Part shown: positions 46,294 to 57,128 of the stretch, in pieces
Layout of the letters: each line of letters starts with the position of its first letter
Numbering within the stretch: position 1 is the first letter of the stretch
Assembly: GCA_004124385.1 (NCBI GenBank)
Contig: SCKN01000005.1
Span: forward strand, 98,752-162,751
DNA length: 64,000 nt
Direction of reading: 5' to 3'
DNA from: Fidelibacterota bacterium
GTDB lineage: Bacteria; Fidelibacterota; Marinisomatia; Marinisomatales; TCS55
Made by a program: the position numbers and the translations under genes
Notes under the pieces: model-generated
The model's input: only the letters and a program-made list of their open reading frames with translations
Told to the model about the DNA's origin: nothing
Database searches by the model: none

Positions 46294-46662
46294 ATATCCA
46301 CAATTTTATTCACAATGAAGGCACATATTTTATTTATAATTAAAAAGCGTCTCTAAAAAATAATTAACGACCTTGTTTTTTATTTTATCCACATTCCCCA
46401 ACTTCTTTTCCACATAACCTTTCACTTTAACTTTTGCTTTTATTATATCTTTGTTGATTGATCCTACAGCTTTTTTATAATACTTATCCACACTCTCCAC
46501 ATATTATATATTATATATAATTATAATTAATCTTATCTTTATATATAATTACAGTATTATTGAGTCAAAACATCTTGTCTTATTTGGTCTTATTTGGTAA
46601 AATTGAAAGCTGATTCACAGCATAATTTTTTGATTTTATAATAATATTGAATGGACCATTGA
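46294..46662. other. Probable chromosomal replication origin (oriC)
   Basis: This 369-bp intergenic region before dnaN holds two perfect DnaA boxes TTATCCACA (46385-46393 and 46484-46492) and close variants: ATATCCACA (46294-46302), TTATTCACA (46306-46314), TTTTCCACA (46406-46414), CTCTCCACA (46493-46501) and TGATTCACA (46611-46619), all on the plus strand. An almost pure A+T block (46502-46553) next to the box cluster is a likely DNA-unwinding element. A 10-bp motif, TCTTATTTGG, is repeated head to tail at 46578-46597. Confidence 0.8.
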
Positions 46663-47778
46663 ATGCGGATATCTACATCTTCTGACGAACTTTTAAAAAC
46701 ACTACAAAAGCTATCCAAGGGAACCCCAGCAAGATCTACGCTCCCCATACTCAGCTGTGTTTTATTTGAGGTTGATAGTAATGGAGTGTCGCTGCGTACA
46801 ACAGACTTAGAAATAACGATAAACTGCAAAATGGAAGCAAGCATAGAAGAGCCTGGTTCAGCAGCCATACCCTTGCAGACCTTGATGGATATAACCAATG
46901 AAATGTCCGACACAAGAATAACCCTGTCTGTTGATGAGGGGCAAAAAGTAGAGCTAATAACAGATTCTGGCACATATGATTTAATGGGAAAACCCGTTGA
47001 AGAGTTTCCCGCCCTACCAGAGGCAGACAATCGCAAAGCGAGCGGAATAAAAGCAAATATACTAAAAGAAATCATCCAAACAACAACATTCGCAATAAGT
47101 AAAGATGAATTAAAACCGGCCTTGACAGGTGTATTGTTTCGTTTCCAAGAGAAAAAACTTACGGTAGTCGCAACAGATGGGCACCGACTTGTACGTTATA
47201 TAAGAAACGATTTTGAAGGAAAAGAGTTTTCGGGAGATGTAATTATACCCAAAAAGTTCTTAAATTTAATGAACACAATGCTTGTAGCGAACGAAAATAT
47301 TCAGATTTGGATGGGCGACAATAATTTAACGGCGAACATCGGCGGAGATATTATTTTTACAAGAATAATTGACGAAAGATTTCCAGATTTTGAAAGTGTA
47401 ATTCCAACCGATAATGACAAAGAAATTTTGGTTGAAAGAAGTAAGCTTTTATCTGCTGTAAAGAGGGTTTCTATTTTTTCAAACAGATCAACACAGCAGA
47501 TTGCGTTAGAAATATCAACAGAAAAAACAATTGTGCGAACAGAAGATCCAGAAAAAGCATCTAAAGCAAGAGAGGAAATAGACACAAAGCTTAACGGCGA
47601 CGATATTACGGTTGGCTATAACGCGGCATACTTGAAAGAGGTCTTAATGCATTTAAAATCTCAAAATATAGTTCTCCATTTAAAAACAGCCATAAGCGCC
47701 GGGCTAATATATCCAGAGAAGCAGGAACCAAATTGTGAGGTTACAATGCTGCTCATGCCGATTAGGCTAAATGATTAA
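46663..47778 (+). CDS. dnaN: DNA polymerase III beta sliding clamp
   Basis: 371 residues covering the three clamp domains, with the typical GTPARSTLPILSCVLFEV start, YDLMGKPVEEFPALP, the central TDGHRLVRY motif, and a C-terminus ending VTMLLMPIRLND. It forms the ring that tethers polymerase III to DNA. The ATG at 46663 directly follows a three-codon upstream frame (46651-46662) with no clear SD. It is the first gene after the probable origin, and recF follows 50 bp on. Confidence 0.96.
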   Translation: MRISTSSDELLKTLQKLSKGTPARSTLPILSCVLFEVDSNGVSLRTTDLEITINCKMEASIEEPGSAAIPLQTLMDITNEMSDTRITLSVDEGQKVELITDSGTYDLMGKPVEEFPALPEADNRKASGIKANILKEIIQTTTFAISKDELKPALTGVLFRFQEKKLTVVATDGHRLVRYIRNDFEGKEFSGDVIIPKKFLNLMNTMLVANENIQIWMGDNNLTANIGGDIIFTRIIDERFPDFESVIPTDNDKEILVERSKLLSAVKRVSIFSNRSTQQIALEISTEKTIVRTEDPEKASKAREEIDTKLNGDDITVGYNAAYLKEVLMHLKSQNIVLHLKTAISAGLIYPEKQEPNCEVTMLLMPIRLND

Positions 47779-47828
47779 TTGTCCAGCAATAAAAAAAACA
47801 ACAATCAAGCTAACAAGCATACGTTTCA

Positions 47829-48910
47829 ATGCCGCACATTGAAGCCATTGATATATATAATTTTAGAAATCATGATCGCGCCCACTTTGTTTTTAAAAGA
47901 GGCGTTAATGTGATTTGGGGGGAAAACGGTTCCGGAAAAACGGCTGTTTTGGAAGCGGTGTACACACTATCAATGGGGAGGAGTTTTCGTACGCATAACC
48001 ACAAAGAAACGCTTAAAGAAAACACAGACAGCCTTTCCCTGAAAGGCCTTTTTAACGCAGGGTCAAACACAAAGGAAATAAGGCTAAACCAACTTTCTTC
48101 GGGGCAGCGCAAATTTTTTGTTAACGACGCTGTTCTCAAAAAAACAAAAGACCTTATAGGCGAGAACCCAATAGTTTTATTATCTCCAGAAGAACAGCGT
48201 CTAACAAAAGGAACGCCTGGGGATAGAAGAAATTATTTCAACAAAGTCTTTTCCACCGTTTCCCAAGAATACTTAAACATGTTAATTGTCTACCAAAGAA
48301 TAATTAAACAGAGAAATTCTGCCCTACAAGAAGTTAGACGGGGTAGAACACATGAAAAAGCGGTAGAGGTTTGGAATGAGCAAACAGTTTCTGTTGGGAC
48401 AAAACTTTGGAGGTTAAAAACAACTATTATAGAAAAGTTTATTCACGAAATTAACAAAATAAACGCAAAATATAACAACGAAGGATCAGATATTGTTCTT
48501 CGTTTTGTACCAGAAGGTGATATCGAGACCTTTGAAGAGCGTTTAAAAAAAGCATTAAAATTAGACCTTGTTAAAGGGTGGACAACGGTGGGTCCCCACA
48601 GAGACGACTATAGGTTTTTGTTTAATGAAAGACTGTTAAAAAAATACGGATCACAAGGAGAACACAAGCTTGCGTTGGTTCTTATAAAAATGGCAGAAAT
48701 AAACATAATTAAAACAAACACAGGAAAAAACCCGATTTTAATGCTCGATGATTTTTTTGCAAAACTTGATTTTCAAAGGGCGGACAGCCTTTTGTCTTTA
48801 TTAAACGGAGATTATCAAACAATTATTACGACAACAGATATAGAAGATTTTGAAAAACACGGAATTAATTTGAATTTAAAAAATAACGCCACCTTTCATT
48901 TGGAAAGAAA

Positions 48911-48923
<13 letters not shown>
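47829..48923 (+). CDS. recF: DNA replication and repair protein RecF
   Basis: 364 residues, an SMC-like ATPase: Walker A GENGSGKTAVLEAVYTLS near residues 33-50, signature motif SQGEHKLALVLIKMAEI and Walker B ILMLDDFFAKLD. It loads RecA at gaps with RecO and RecR. It overlaps the next gene by 13 bp, so translation is coupled. Length is normal for the family. Confidence 0.94.
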
Positions 48924-51162
<2,239 letters not shown>

Positions 51163-51181
51163 AAAATCAAAGTAGAGTAAA

Positions 51182-53662
51182 ATGGACAACCAAAGAGATA
51201 ATATAATAAAAATCGACATAGTTGATGAAATGAGAGAAAGCTATCTCAATTATTCAATGTCTGTAATTGTATCCCGGGCACTGCCCGATGTGCGTGATGG
51301 GCTTAAGCCTGTTCATAGAAGAATTTTATATGGAATGAAAGAACTGGGTGTTCAGTGGAACAGATCCTATAAAAAATGTGCTAGAATCGTTGGAGACGTG
51401 CTGGGTAAATATCACCCCCATGGGGATTCTTCGGTATACGATGCCCTTGTGAGAATGGCTCAAGATTTTGCTATGAGGTATGAGCTGGTTGACGGTCAGG
51501 GTAATTTTGGATCAGTTGATGGAGATAGGGCCGCTGCTATGAGGTACACAGAAGCCCGTATGACAAGAATTGGTAGTGAAACCATGAACGATCTTGACAA
51601 AGATACGGTAGAATGGCAATTTAACTTTGACGAAACCCTTAAAGAACCAACTGTTTTACCAACAGCTTTCCCAGCTCTTTTAGCGAACGGATCTGAGGGT
51701 ATTGCTGTGGGTATGGCCACAAAAATCCCACCACACAACTTAACAGAAATAGTAAATGCTTTAATTGCGACAATTGAAAATCCGGAAATTGAAACAGATG
51801 AATTGATAAATATAATTACTGGCCCAGATTTTCCAACGGGCGGTATTATAATGGGCACAGATGGAATTAAAAGTGCTTACAAAACGGGAAGAGGAAAGGT
51901 TGTTGTTAGAGCCCGGGCTTCAATAGAAACAGATAATCAAGGAAGATCAAGTATAATAATAAATGAATTGCCCTATCAGGTAAATAAAGCAAGGTTGATA
52001 GAAAAAATTGCAGAATTGGTAAGGGCTAAAAGAGTAGAAGGAATAAGAGACATAAGAGACGAGTCAGATAAAGACGGAATAAGGGTTGTAATAGAAACAA
52101 AAAGAGATGCTATACCCGAAATAATTCTAAACCAACTTTTTAAATACACACAACTTCAAGACACGTTTGGAATTATAATGCTCGCACTGGTGGGCGGTAT
52201 CCCAAAACTTTTAAAATTAAAAGATATGTTGGGGTATTTTATTGAATTCAGGCATGAAATTGTTGTTCGACGAACGCAATTTGATTTAAACCAAGCTGAG
52301 GCAAAGGCGCATATTTTAGAAGGATTAAAAATAGCTCTTGATAATATAGACGAAATAATAGAACTAATTAAAACGAGCAAAGACCCCGCTGCTGCAAAAG
52401 AAGGACTGATGAATAGTTTTGATTTGTCTGAAAAGCAAGCTCAAGCCATTCTCGATATGAGGCTTCAACGACTTACCGGTCTTGAAACAGACAAAGTAAT
52501 AGAAGAGTACAAAGAAATAATAAAAGTTATAGCAAAGCTAACAGGCATTATAGAGAGTAAGCACCAAAGAATGAACATTATTAAACTTGAGCTAGAAGAA
52601 ACAAGAGAGCGTTTTGGAGATGAAAGAAGAACAGAGATAATGCCCTTTGGAGCAGATGTTTCAATTGAGGACATGATAGTTGAAGAAGATATGGTTTTAA
52701 CAATAACACATAGCGGCTATATAAAAAGAACCCCCCTAACAACATACAGAACACAAAGGCGTGGCGGAAGAGGAATTCAGGGAGCCTTATCAAAAGATAC
52801 TGACTTTGTTGAGCATTTATTTATAGCCAATACACATAATCACATACTCTTTTTTACCGATAGGGGAAAATGTTATTGGCTAAAGGTATATGATATCCCA
52901 CAAGGCGGTAGAGCCACACAAGGCCGTGCAATCGTAAATTTGATAGGATGCGAACCGGGTGAAAAAGTAGAAGCGTTTGTAAGCGTAAAAGACTTTAGTG
53001 ATAGCGAATATATTGTTATGGCAACCCAAAAGGGCATTGTTAAAAAGACAGTTTTATCTGCATATAGTAAACCTAGAAAAGGCGGAATCTATGCGATTGA
53101 TATTCGTGAAGGCGATCGGCTGATAGAAGCAAAGATTACCGATGGAGATAACGATATCCTTCTAGGAACAAAAGAAGGTAAATCAATTCGTTTTTCTGAA
53201 AAAGATGTACGGCCAACCGGGAGAAAAACAATGGGCGTAAAAGGCATTACCCTAAGCTCGACAGAAGACGATGTTATTGGAATGCTTATCGTGAAAAGAG
53301 AAGGAACAATACTTGTCGGTACAGAAAAAGGCTTTGGTAAACGAACAGATGTAATACAATACCGAACTCAAAACAGAGGCGGTAAAGGTGTAATGACAAT
53401 GCGCATCACAGAAAAAACCGGTAAAATGACTTCCATTATGGAAGTGGTAGATGCTGACGACCTTGTAATTATAACAAATAAGGGCGTTTTAATGCGCCAA
53501 CCCGTTTCAGCGATTAGAAGCATAGGCCGAGTAACTCAAGGAGTTAAGCTTGTAAAGCTTGATGTTGGAGCAAAAATTTCATCAATAAGCAGAGTTATTC
53601 ACGAAGAAGAAGAAGAAGAAGCAGATCAAACACCTCAAGACAAGCCAGAGATAGATACATAA
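51182..53662 (+). CDS. gyrA: DNA gyrase subunit A
   Basis: 826 residues. The breakage-reunion domain shows [37 protein letters not shown] and the catalytic tyrosine in [10 protein letters not shown]; the C-terminal beta-pinwheel has the GyrA-box QRRGGRG, which marks gyrase rather than topoisomerase IV. The tail is acidic ([10 protein letters not shown]). It lies 19 bp after gyrB in the same run and is followed by the YggS gene 19 bp later. Confidence 0.96.
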   Translation: MDNQRDNIIKIDIVDEMRESYLNYSMSVIVSRALPDVRDGLKPVHRRILYGMKELGVQWNRSYKKCARIVGDVLGKYHPHGDSSVYDALVRMAQDFAMRYELVDGQGNFGSVDGDRAAAMRYTEARMTRIGSETMNDLDKDTVEWQFNFDETLKEPTVLPTAFPALLANGSEGIAVGMATKIPPHNLTEIVNALIATIENPEIETDELINIITGPDFPTGGIIMGTDGIKSAYKTGRGKVVVRARASIETDNQGRSSIIINELPYQVNKARLIEKIAELVRAKRVEGIRDIRDESDKDGIRVVIETKRDAIPEIILNQLFKYTQLQDTFGIIMLALVGGIPKLLKLKDMLGYFIEFRHEIVVRRTQFDLNQAEAKAHILEGLKIALDNIDEIIELIKTSKDPAAAKEGLMNSFDLSEKQAQAILDMRLQRLTGLETDKVIEEYKEIIKVIAKLTGIIESKHQRMNIIKLELEETRERFGDERRTEIMPFGADVSIEDMIVEEDMVLTITHSGYIKRTPLTTYRTQRRGGRGIQGALSKDTDFVEHLFIANTHNHILFFTDRGKCYWLKVYDIPQGGRATQGRAIVNLIGCEPGEKVEAFVSVKDFSDSEYIVMATQKGIVKKTVLSAYSKPRKGGIYAIDIREGDRLIEAKITDGDNDILLGTKEGKSIRFSEKDVRPTGRKTMGVKGITLSSTEDDVIGMLIVKREGTILVGTEKGFGKRTDVIQYRTQNRGGKGVMTMRITEKTGKMTSIMEVVDADDLVIITNKGVLMRQPVSAIRSIGRVTQGVKLVKLDVGAKISSISRVIHEEEEEEADQTPQDKPEIDT

Positions 53663-53681
53663 TAAAAATCAGAAAAAGAGA

Positions 53682-54380
53682 ATGAACTCTGAACAAAAGG
53701 TCTTTGATAATTTATCTTGGATTAAAGACAGTATACGATTAAAACAAGACAGTTGTGGTTTAAAAGGGCCGGTTACACTTGTCGGCGTTACTAAAACCCA
53801 AACAACAGAAACAATCATCACAGCAATCAATGCCGGGCTAACCAACATTGGTGAAAACAGAATTCAAGAAGCGTCCGCTAAATTTAAAAAAATTAAATTC
53901 TGCAACAATATTACCAAACATATGATTGGCCATTTACAATCAAATAAAGTAAAAAAGGCGATTGAAATATTTGACAGAATAGATTCAATAGACTCAAAGA
54001 AGCTTGCGAATAAAATTAATATTGAAGCAACGGCACAAAAAAAAACAATTCCTACCTTACTTGAGATTAACACAAGCGGCGAAAAAGAAAAGTATGGATT
54101 TTCCGTGAACGAGTTAGATGAAATACTCACATGTTTTGAAAACAATAATTTAATAATTGAAGGACTGATGACCGTAGGACCACACACCAAAAATAAAGAA
54201 AAAATTAGAAAAGCATTTTCTTCTTTAAGACATCTGTTAGATAAGATTAATAAGCAACTACCCACTGGTCACACAAAACTATCAACGCTATCGATGGGAA
54301 TGAGCGGTGATTATTTAATTGGGGTGGAAAAAGGAAGTACGATGGTTAGAATTGGTACGGCCATATTTGGCCCGAGATAA
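53682..54380 (+). CDS. YggS/PROSC-type PLP homeostasis protein
   Basis: 232 residues with an alanine-racemase-like barrel: VTLVGVTKTQ holding the PLP lysine (about residue 38), IGENRIQEA, MIGHLQSNKVKKA, and the C-terminal LSMGMSGDYLIGVEKGSTMVRIG. These proteins bind and buffer pyridoxal phosphate and affect amino acid pools. The gene continues the gyrBA run and ends in a 42-bp convergent gap before psuG. Confidence 0.9.
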   Translation: MNSEQKVFDNLSWIKDSIRLKQDSCGLKGPVTLVGVTKTQTTETIITAINAGLTNIGENRIQEASAKFKKIKFCNNITKHMIGHLQSNKVKKAIEIFDRIDSIDSKKLANKINIEATAQKKTIPTLLEINTSGEKEKYGFSVNELDEILTCFENNNLIIEGLMTVGPHTKNKEKIRKAFSSLRHLLDKINKQLPTGHTKLSTLSMGMSGDYLIGVEKGSTMVRIGTAIFGPR

Positions 54381-54422
54381 ATACAAATAGGATATCAGTC
54401 AGATATCTTTATAAGAGATATT

Positions 54423-55340
54423 TTATTTATTTGAAATAAGCCCCAGGGCTATTTTTGCCCCAAGGAGTACATTGTTTAAAGCTAGTGATATATTTGCTTT
54501 TAAACATGCTCCTCCAGATTCTTGTGATATTATTTTTAGCAAAAAAGGCGTAAGGTTTTTTCCGGTAATTTTGTTTTTATATGCCAATTTCAGGGCACGT
54601 TTCAAATAGAGTTCGATTTTGTCTTTCGGTATTTCATCTTCTTTAGGAATGGGGTTGGCAACTAATAAGGCAGACGTAAGCCCGGTAGCGCGATGGTGTT
54701 TGTATAAAGCAGCAACCTCTTCAGGTGTGTCAACCAAAATAGATAGCCCTAAATCAGACCCCCTAGAATAAAAGGAAGGAAACGTGTCCGTTTTATATCC
54801 CACCACCAGAACGGAAAGAGTTTCCAAAGCCTCGAGGGTCTTTGGTAAATCAAGAATTGCTTTTGCGCCGGCAGAAACCACAACAACAGGAACAGAGCTT
54901 AGAGCTGTCAGATCTTGAGAGATATCAAATGATTGGTCCGCGCCTTGGTGAACTCCCCCAATTCCCCCAGTTGCAAAGACATTTATTTTTGCTTTTTGAG
55001 CTAAAAATATTGTAGAAGAAACAGTAGTGGCGCCTGTCAGTTTTTTGGATTGAACCCAGCCTAACTCGCGAAGAGATGTTTTTACAACATTATTGTTTTT
55101 ACATATAAACTCAAGTTCCGATTCGGAAAGGCCAATTTTTATCTCCCCATCAATTACGGCGATTGTTGCAGCTACAACCCCTTGATCTGAAGACAGTTTT
55201 TCTGACTGTTTAGCAAATTTATAATTATCAGGAAAAGGCATACCGTGGGCTAAAATTGTAGACTCAAGAGCCAAAACAGGCGCATTGTTTTCCAAGGCTC
55301 TTTTTATATCAGGACGTATTGTAAACGCGGGTTTAGTCAT
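54423..55340 (-). CDS. psuG: Pseudouridine-5'-phosphate glycosidase
   Basis: 305 residues, the typical length of the PsuG/IndA family, with LESTILAHGMPFPDN, the catalytic-site region KLTGATTVSSTIFLA, FATGGIGGVHQGA and the late SVLVVGYKTDTFPSFYSRGS. It splits pseudouridine-5'-phosphate into uracil and ribose-5-phosphate for RNA turnover. The usual partner kinase PsuK is not adjacent, although a sugar kinase elsewhere could supply the substrate. It is the only minus-strand gene between 35.8 and 64 kb. Confidence 0.9.
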   Translation of the reverse strand: MTKPAFTIRPDIKRALENNAPVLALESTILAHGMPFPDNYKFAKQSEKLSSDQGVVAATIAVIDGEIKIGLSESELEFICKNNNVVKTSLRELGWVQSKKLTGATTVSSTIFLAQKAKINVFATGGIGGVHQGADQSFDISQDLTALSSVPVVVVSAGAKAILDLPKTLEALETLSVLVVGYKTDTFPSFYSRGSDLGLSILVDTPEEVAALYKHHRATGLTSALLVANPIPKEDEIPKDKIELYLKRALKLAYKNKITGKNLTPFLLKIISQESGGACLKANISLALNNVLLGAKIALGLISNK

Positions 55341-55393
55341 AGATAAAGTTATCAGAGACAGACATAATAAATGGCATTAATTTCAGAACCATA

Positions 55394-55675
55394 ATGAACG
55401 TAGATAAAGACATGCAAAAAATAAACCCGAAAATATACAGTATAAACAGCCGCATCTCTATTTTTCGTACAACAAACGGAGGCGTTCTGGTAATGATAAA
55501 TAGAAAAAGTCGTATAATAATGAAAGATGGTCATAAAATAATTGAAAACGTAAAAAAAATAAATAAAATAGAAAAAGACGTTAAGATCACTATAAAAATA
55601 AATGCACCCCTGTGTAGTAAAACAAAAACATTTTTAGAGAAAAAGGGGGTTTTTCTTGATATTGTAAAACCATGA
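55394..55675 (+). CDS. Small basic protein of unknown function
   Basis: A 93-residue lysine- and isoleucine-rich protein with no signal peptide or membrane helix. It reads like an alternation of short beta strands (ISIFRTTNGGVLVMINRKSR, KDVKITIKINAPL) ahead of CSKTKTFLEKKGVFLDIVKP. I do not recognise it. Its stop overlaps the MATE start by 4 bp, so it is likely translated and coupled. A start at the internal ATG 55412 is possible. Confidence 0.5.
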   Translation: MNVDKDMQKINPKIYSINSRISIFRTTNGGVLVMINRKSRIIMKDGHKIIENVKKINKIEKDVKITIKINAPLCSKTKTFLEKKGVFLDIVKP

Positions 55676-57096
55676 TAGGCATTGTAAAAAAATTCATTTT
55701 ACCCACCAATTCTAAAATTTCTAAAAATGTAATAAGGCTGGCATTTCCAGTAATTATAAGCAATTTAAGCCGTGTCTTGATGAGCGTCGTTGATGTTGCA
55801 ATGGTTGGAAGGCTGGGTGTGGCGGCATTAGCTGCAACCGGTATGGGTGTTATGCTTTTCTGGGGAGCCCTAAGTTTTGTTATAGGAATTCGAACGGCAA
55901 CTCAAACACTGGCGTCTCGAAGGTTGGGTCAAAAAAAATTCAATGAATGCGGAACAGCGCTTCATAACGGACTTGTTATGGCCTTATTATATGGTTTGCC
56001 AGTGTCATGGGCAGGCTTCAAGTTGGCAGAGAAAGTAGTACCGTTTTTTCTTTCAGAATCAGAATCTCTTTCTTTATGTATAAACTATACCTCTATTATA
56101 TATATAAGTCTCATTTTTTCAAGCGTAAGCTTTGTTTTACAAGGTTTTTTCACAGGAATAGAAAAAACCAAAACACATATGAATGTTTCCATTACAAGTA
56201 ATATAGTTAATGTATATCTTAATGCGGGACTGATTTATGGTAGTAGCGGCGTTGATAGTTTTTTTACAGCAAAAGGCCTGGGTTTTATATCTGGATTGTG
56301 GACATGGTATGATTTCCCCGCGCTAGGCGTTCGGGGGGCAGCGATAGCAACCCTTATAGCTTCAATTTGGATGCTGTTTCATTATATGTATTATTTGTTT
56401 TCAGTTGAAGCAAGGGTAAAATATAAAACCTTAACCCCCACAATTGATTTAGCTATGATGAAACGGCAGTTGAAATTAGCTATCCCACAAAGCACCCAAG
56501 AAGTAGCAATTACAGTTGGCTGGTCAATCTATTATAAAATAATGGGAATGATTGGGTTATTAGAACTGGCCACAACAGAGTTAATATTTACCATTATGCA
56601 CGCTTCTTTTATGCCGGCGCTGGGGGTTGGTCAAGCGTGTGCAACGCTAGTGGGGAAACACATGGGAGAAGAAAACATTGAAAAAGCGGAAATTAGCATT
56701 TGGGAATCTGTTCGCTGGGCGGAAATAATTATGGGAACAATGGGTTTGGTCTTTATTTTGCTTCCGGAATTCATTTTGTCTTTTTTTACAAACAACCCAG
56801 AAGTAATCCATTTGGGGGTGTTTGGTTTGCGAATATTAGGATTGTTGCAATTTATAGATGCTATAGGATTTACTCTTTGGTTTGCTCTGTCTGGAGCAGG
56901 AAACACCTTTTTCCCCGCCGTGGTTGAGTCTGCTCTTGTTTGGTTGTTATTGTTGCCTGCCAGCTATATTACTGGGATTATTTTGGGTTACGGTTTTTAT
57001 GGTCCATGGTTGGTTTTTCCAGTCTATTTGATCATTTTTTCACTTGTTTTATATATAAAAATAAGAAAAGGTGATTGGAAAGATATAAAAGTATAA
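55672..57096 (+). CDS. MATE family multidrug/metabolite efflux transporter
   Basis: 474 residues with about twelve membrane helices in two homologous halves. The N-terminal half has AFPVIISNLSRVLMSVVDVAMVGRLG and the second half LAIPQSTQEVAITVGWSIYY with LGVGQACATLVGKHMGEENIEKA, typical of MATE proteins. These antiporters use Na+ or H+ to export cationic drugs or metabolites; the substrate here is unknown. It may instead belong to the wider MOP superfamily with a lipid or polymer substrate, but the two-half MATE pattern is clear. Confidence 0.88.
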   Translation: MIGIVKKFILPTNSKISKNVIRLAFPVIISNLSRVLMSVVDVAMVGRLGVAALAATGMGVMLFWGALSFVIGIRTATQTLASRRLGQKKFNECGTALHNGLVMALLYGLPVSWAGFKLAEKVVPFFLSESESLSLCINYTSIIYISLIFSSVSFVLQGFFTGIEKTKTHMNVSITSNIVNVYLNAGLIYGSSGVDSFFTAKGLGFISGLWTWYDFPALGVRGAAIATLIASIWMLFHYMYYLFSVEARVKYKTLTPTIDLAMMKRQLKLAIPQSTQEVAITVGWSIYYKIMGMIGLLELATTELIFTIMHASFMPALGVGQACATLVGKHMGEENIEKAEISIWESVRWAEIIMGTMGLVFILLPEFILSFFTNNPEVIHLGVFGLRILGLLQFIDAIGFTLWFALSGAGNTFFPAVVESALVWLLLLPASYITGIILGYGFYGPWLVFPVYLIIFSLVLYIKIRKGDWKDIKV

Positions 57097-57128
57097 CTGT
57101 TTTATTGTAATTTTGTCTACTCTCTTAA

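Noticed and set aside
46501..46560. AT-rich block as a CRISPR leader or phage attachment site
   Set aside because: No spaced repeats follow and no integrase is near; DnaA boxes explain it better.
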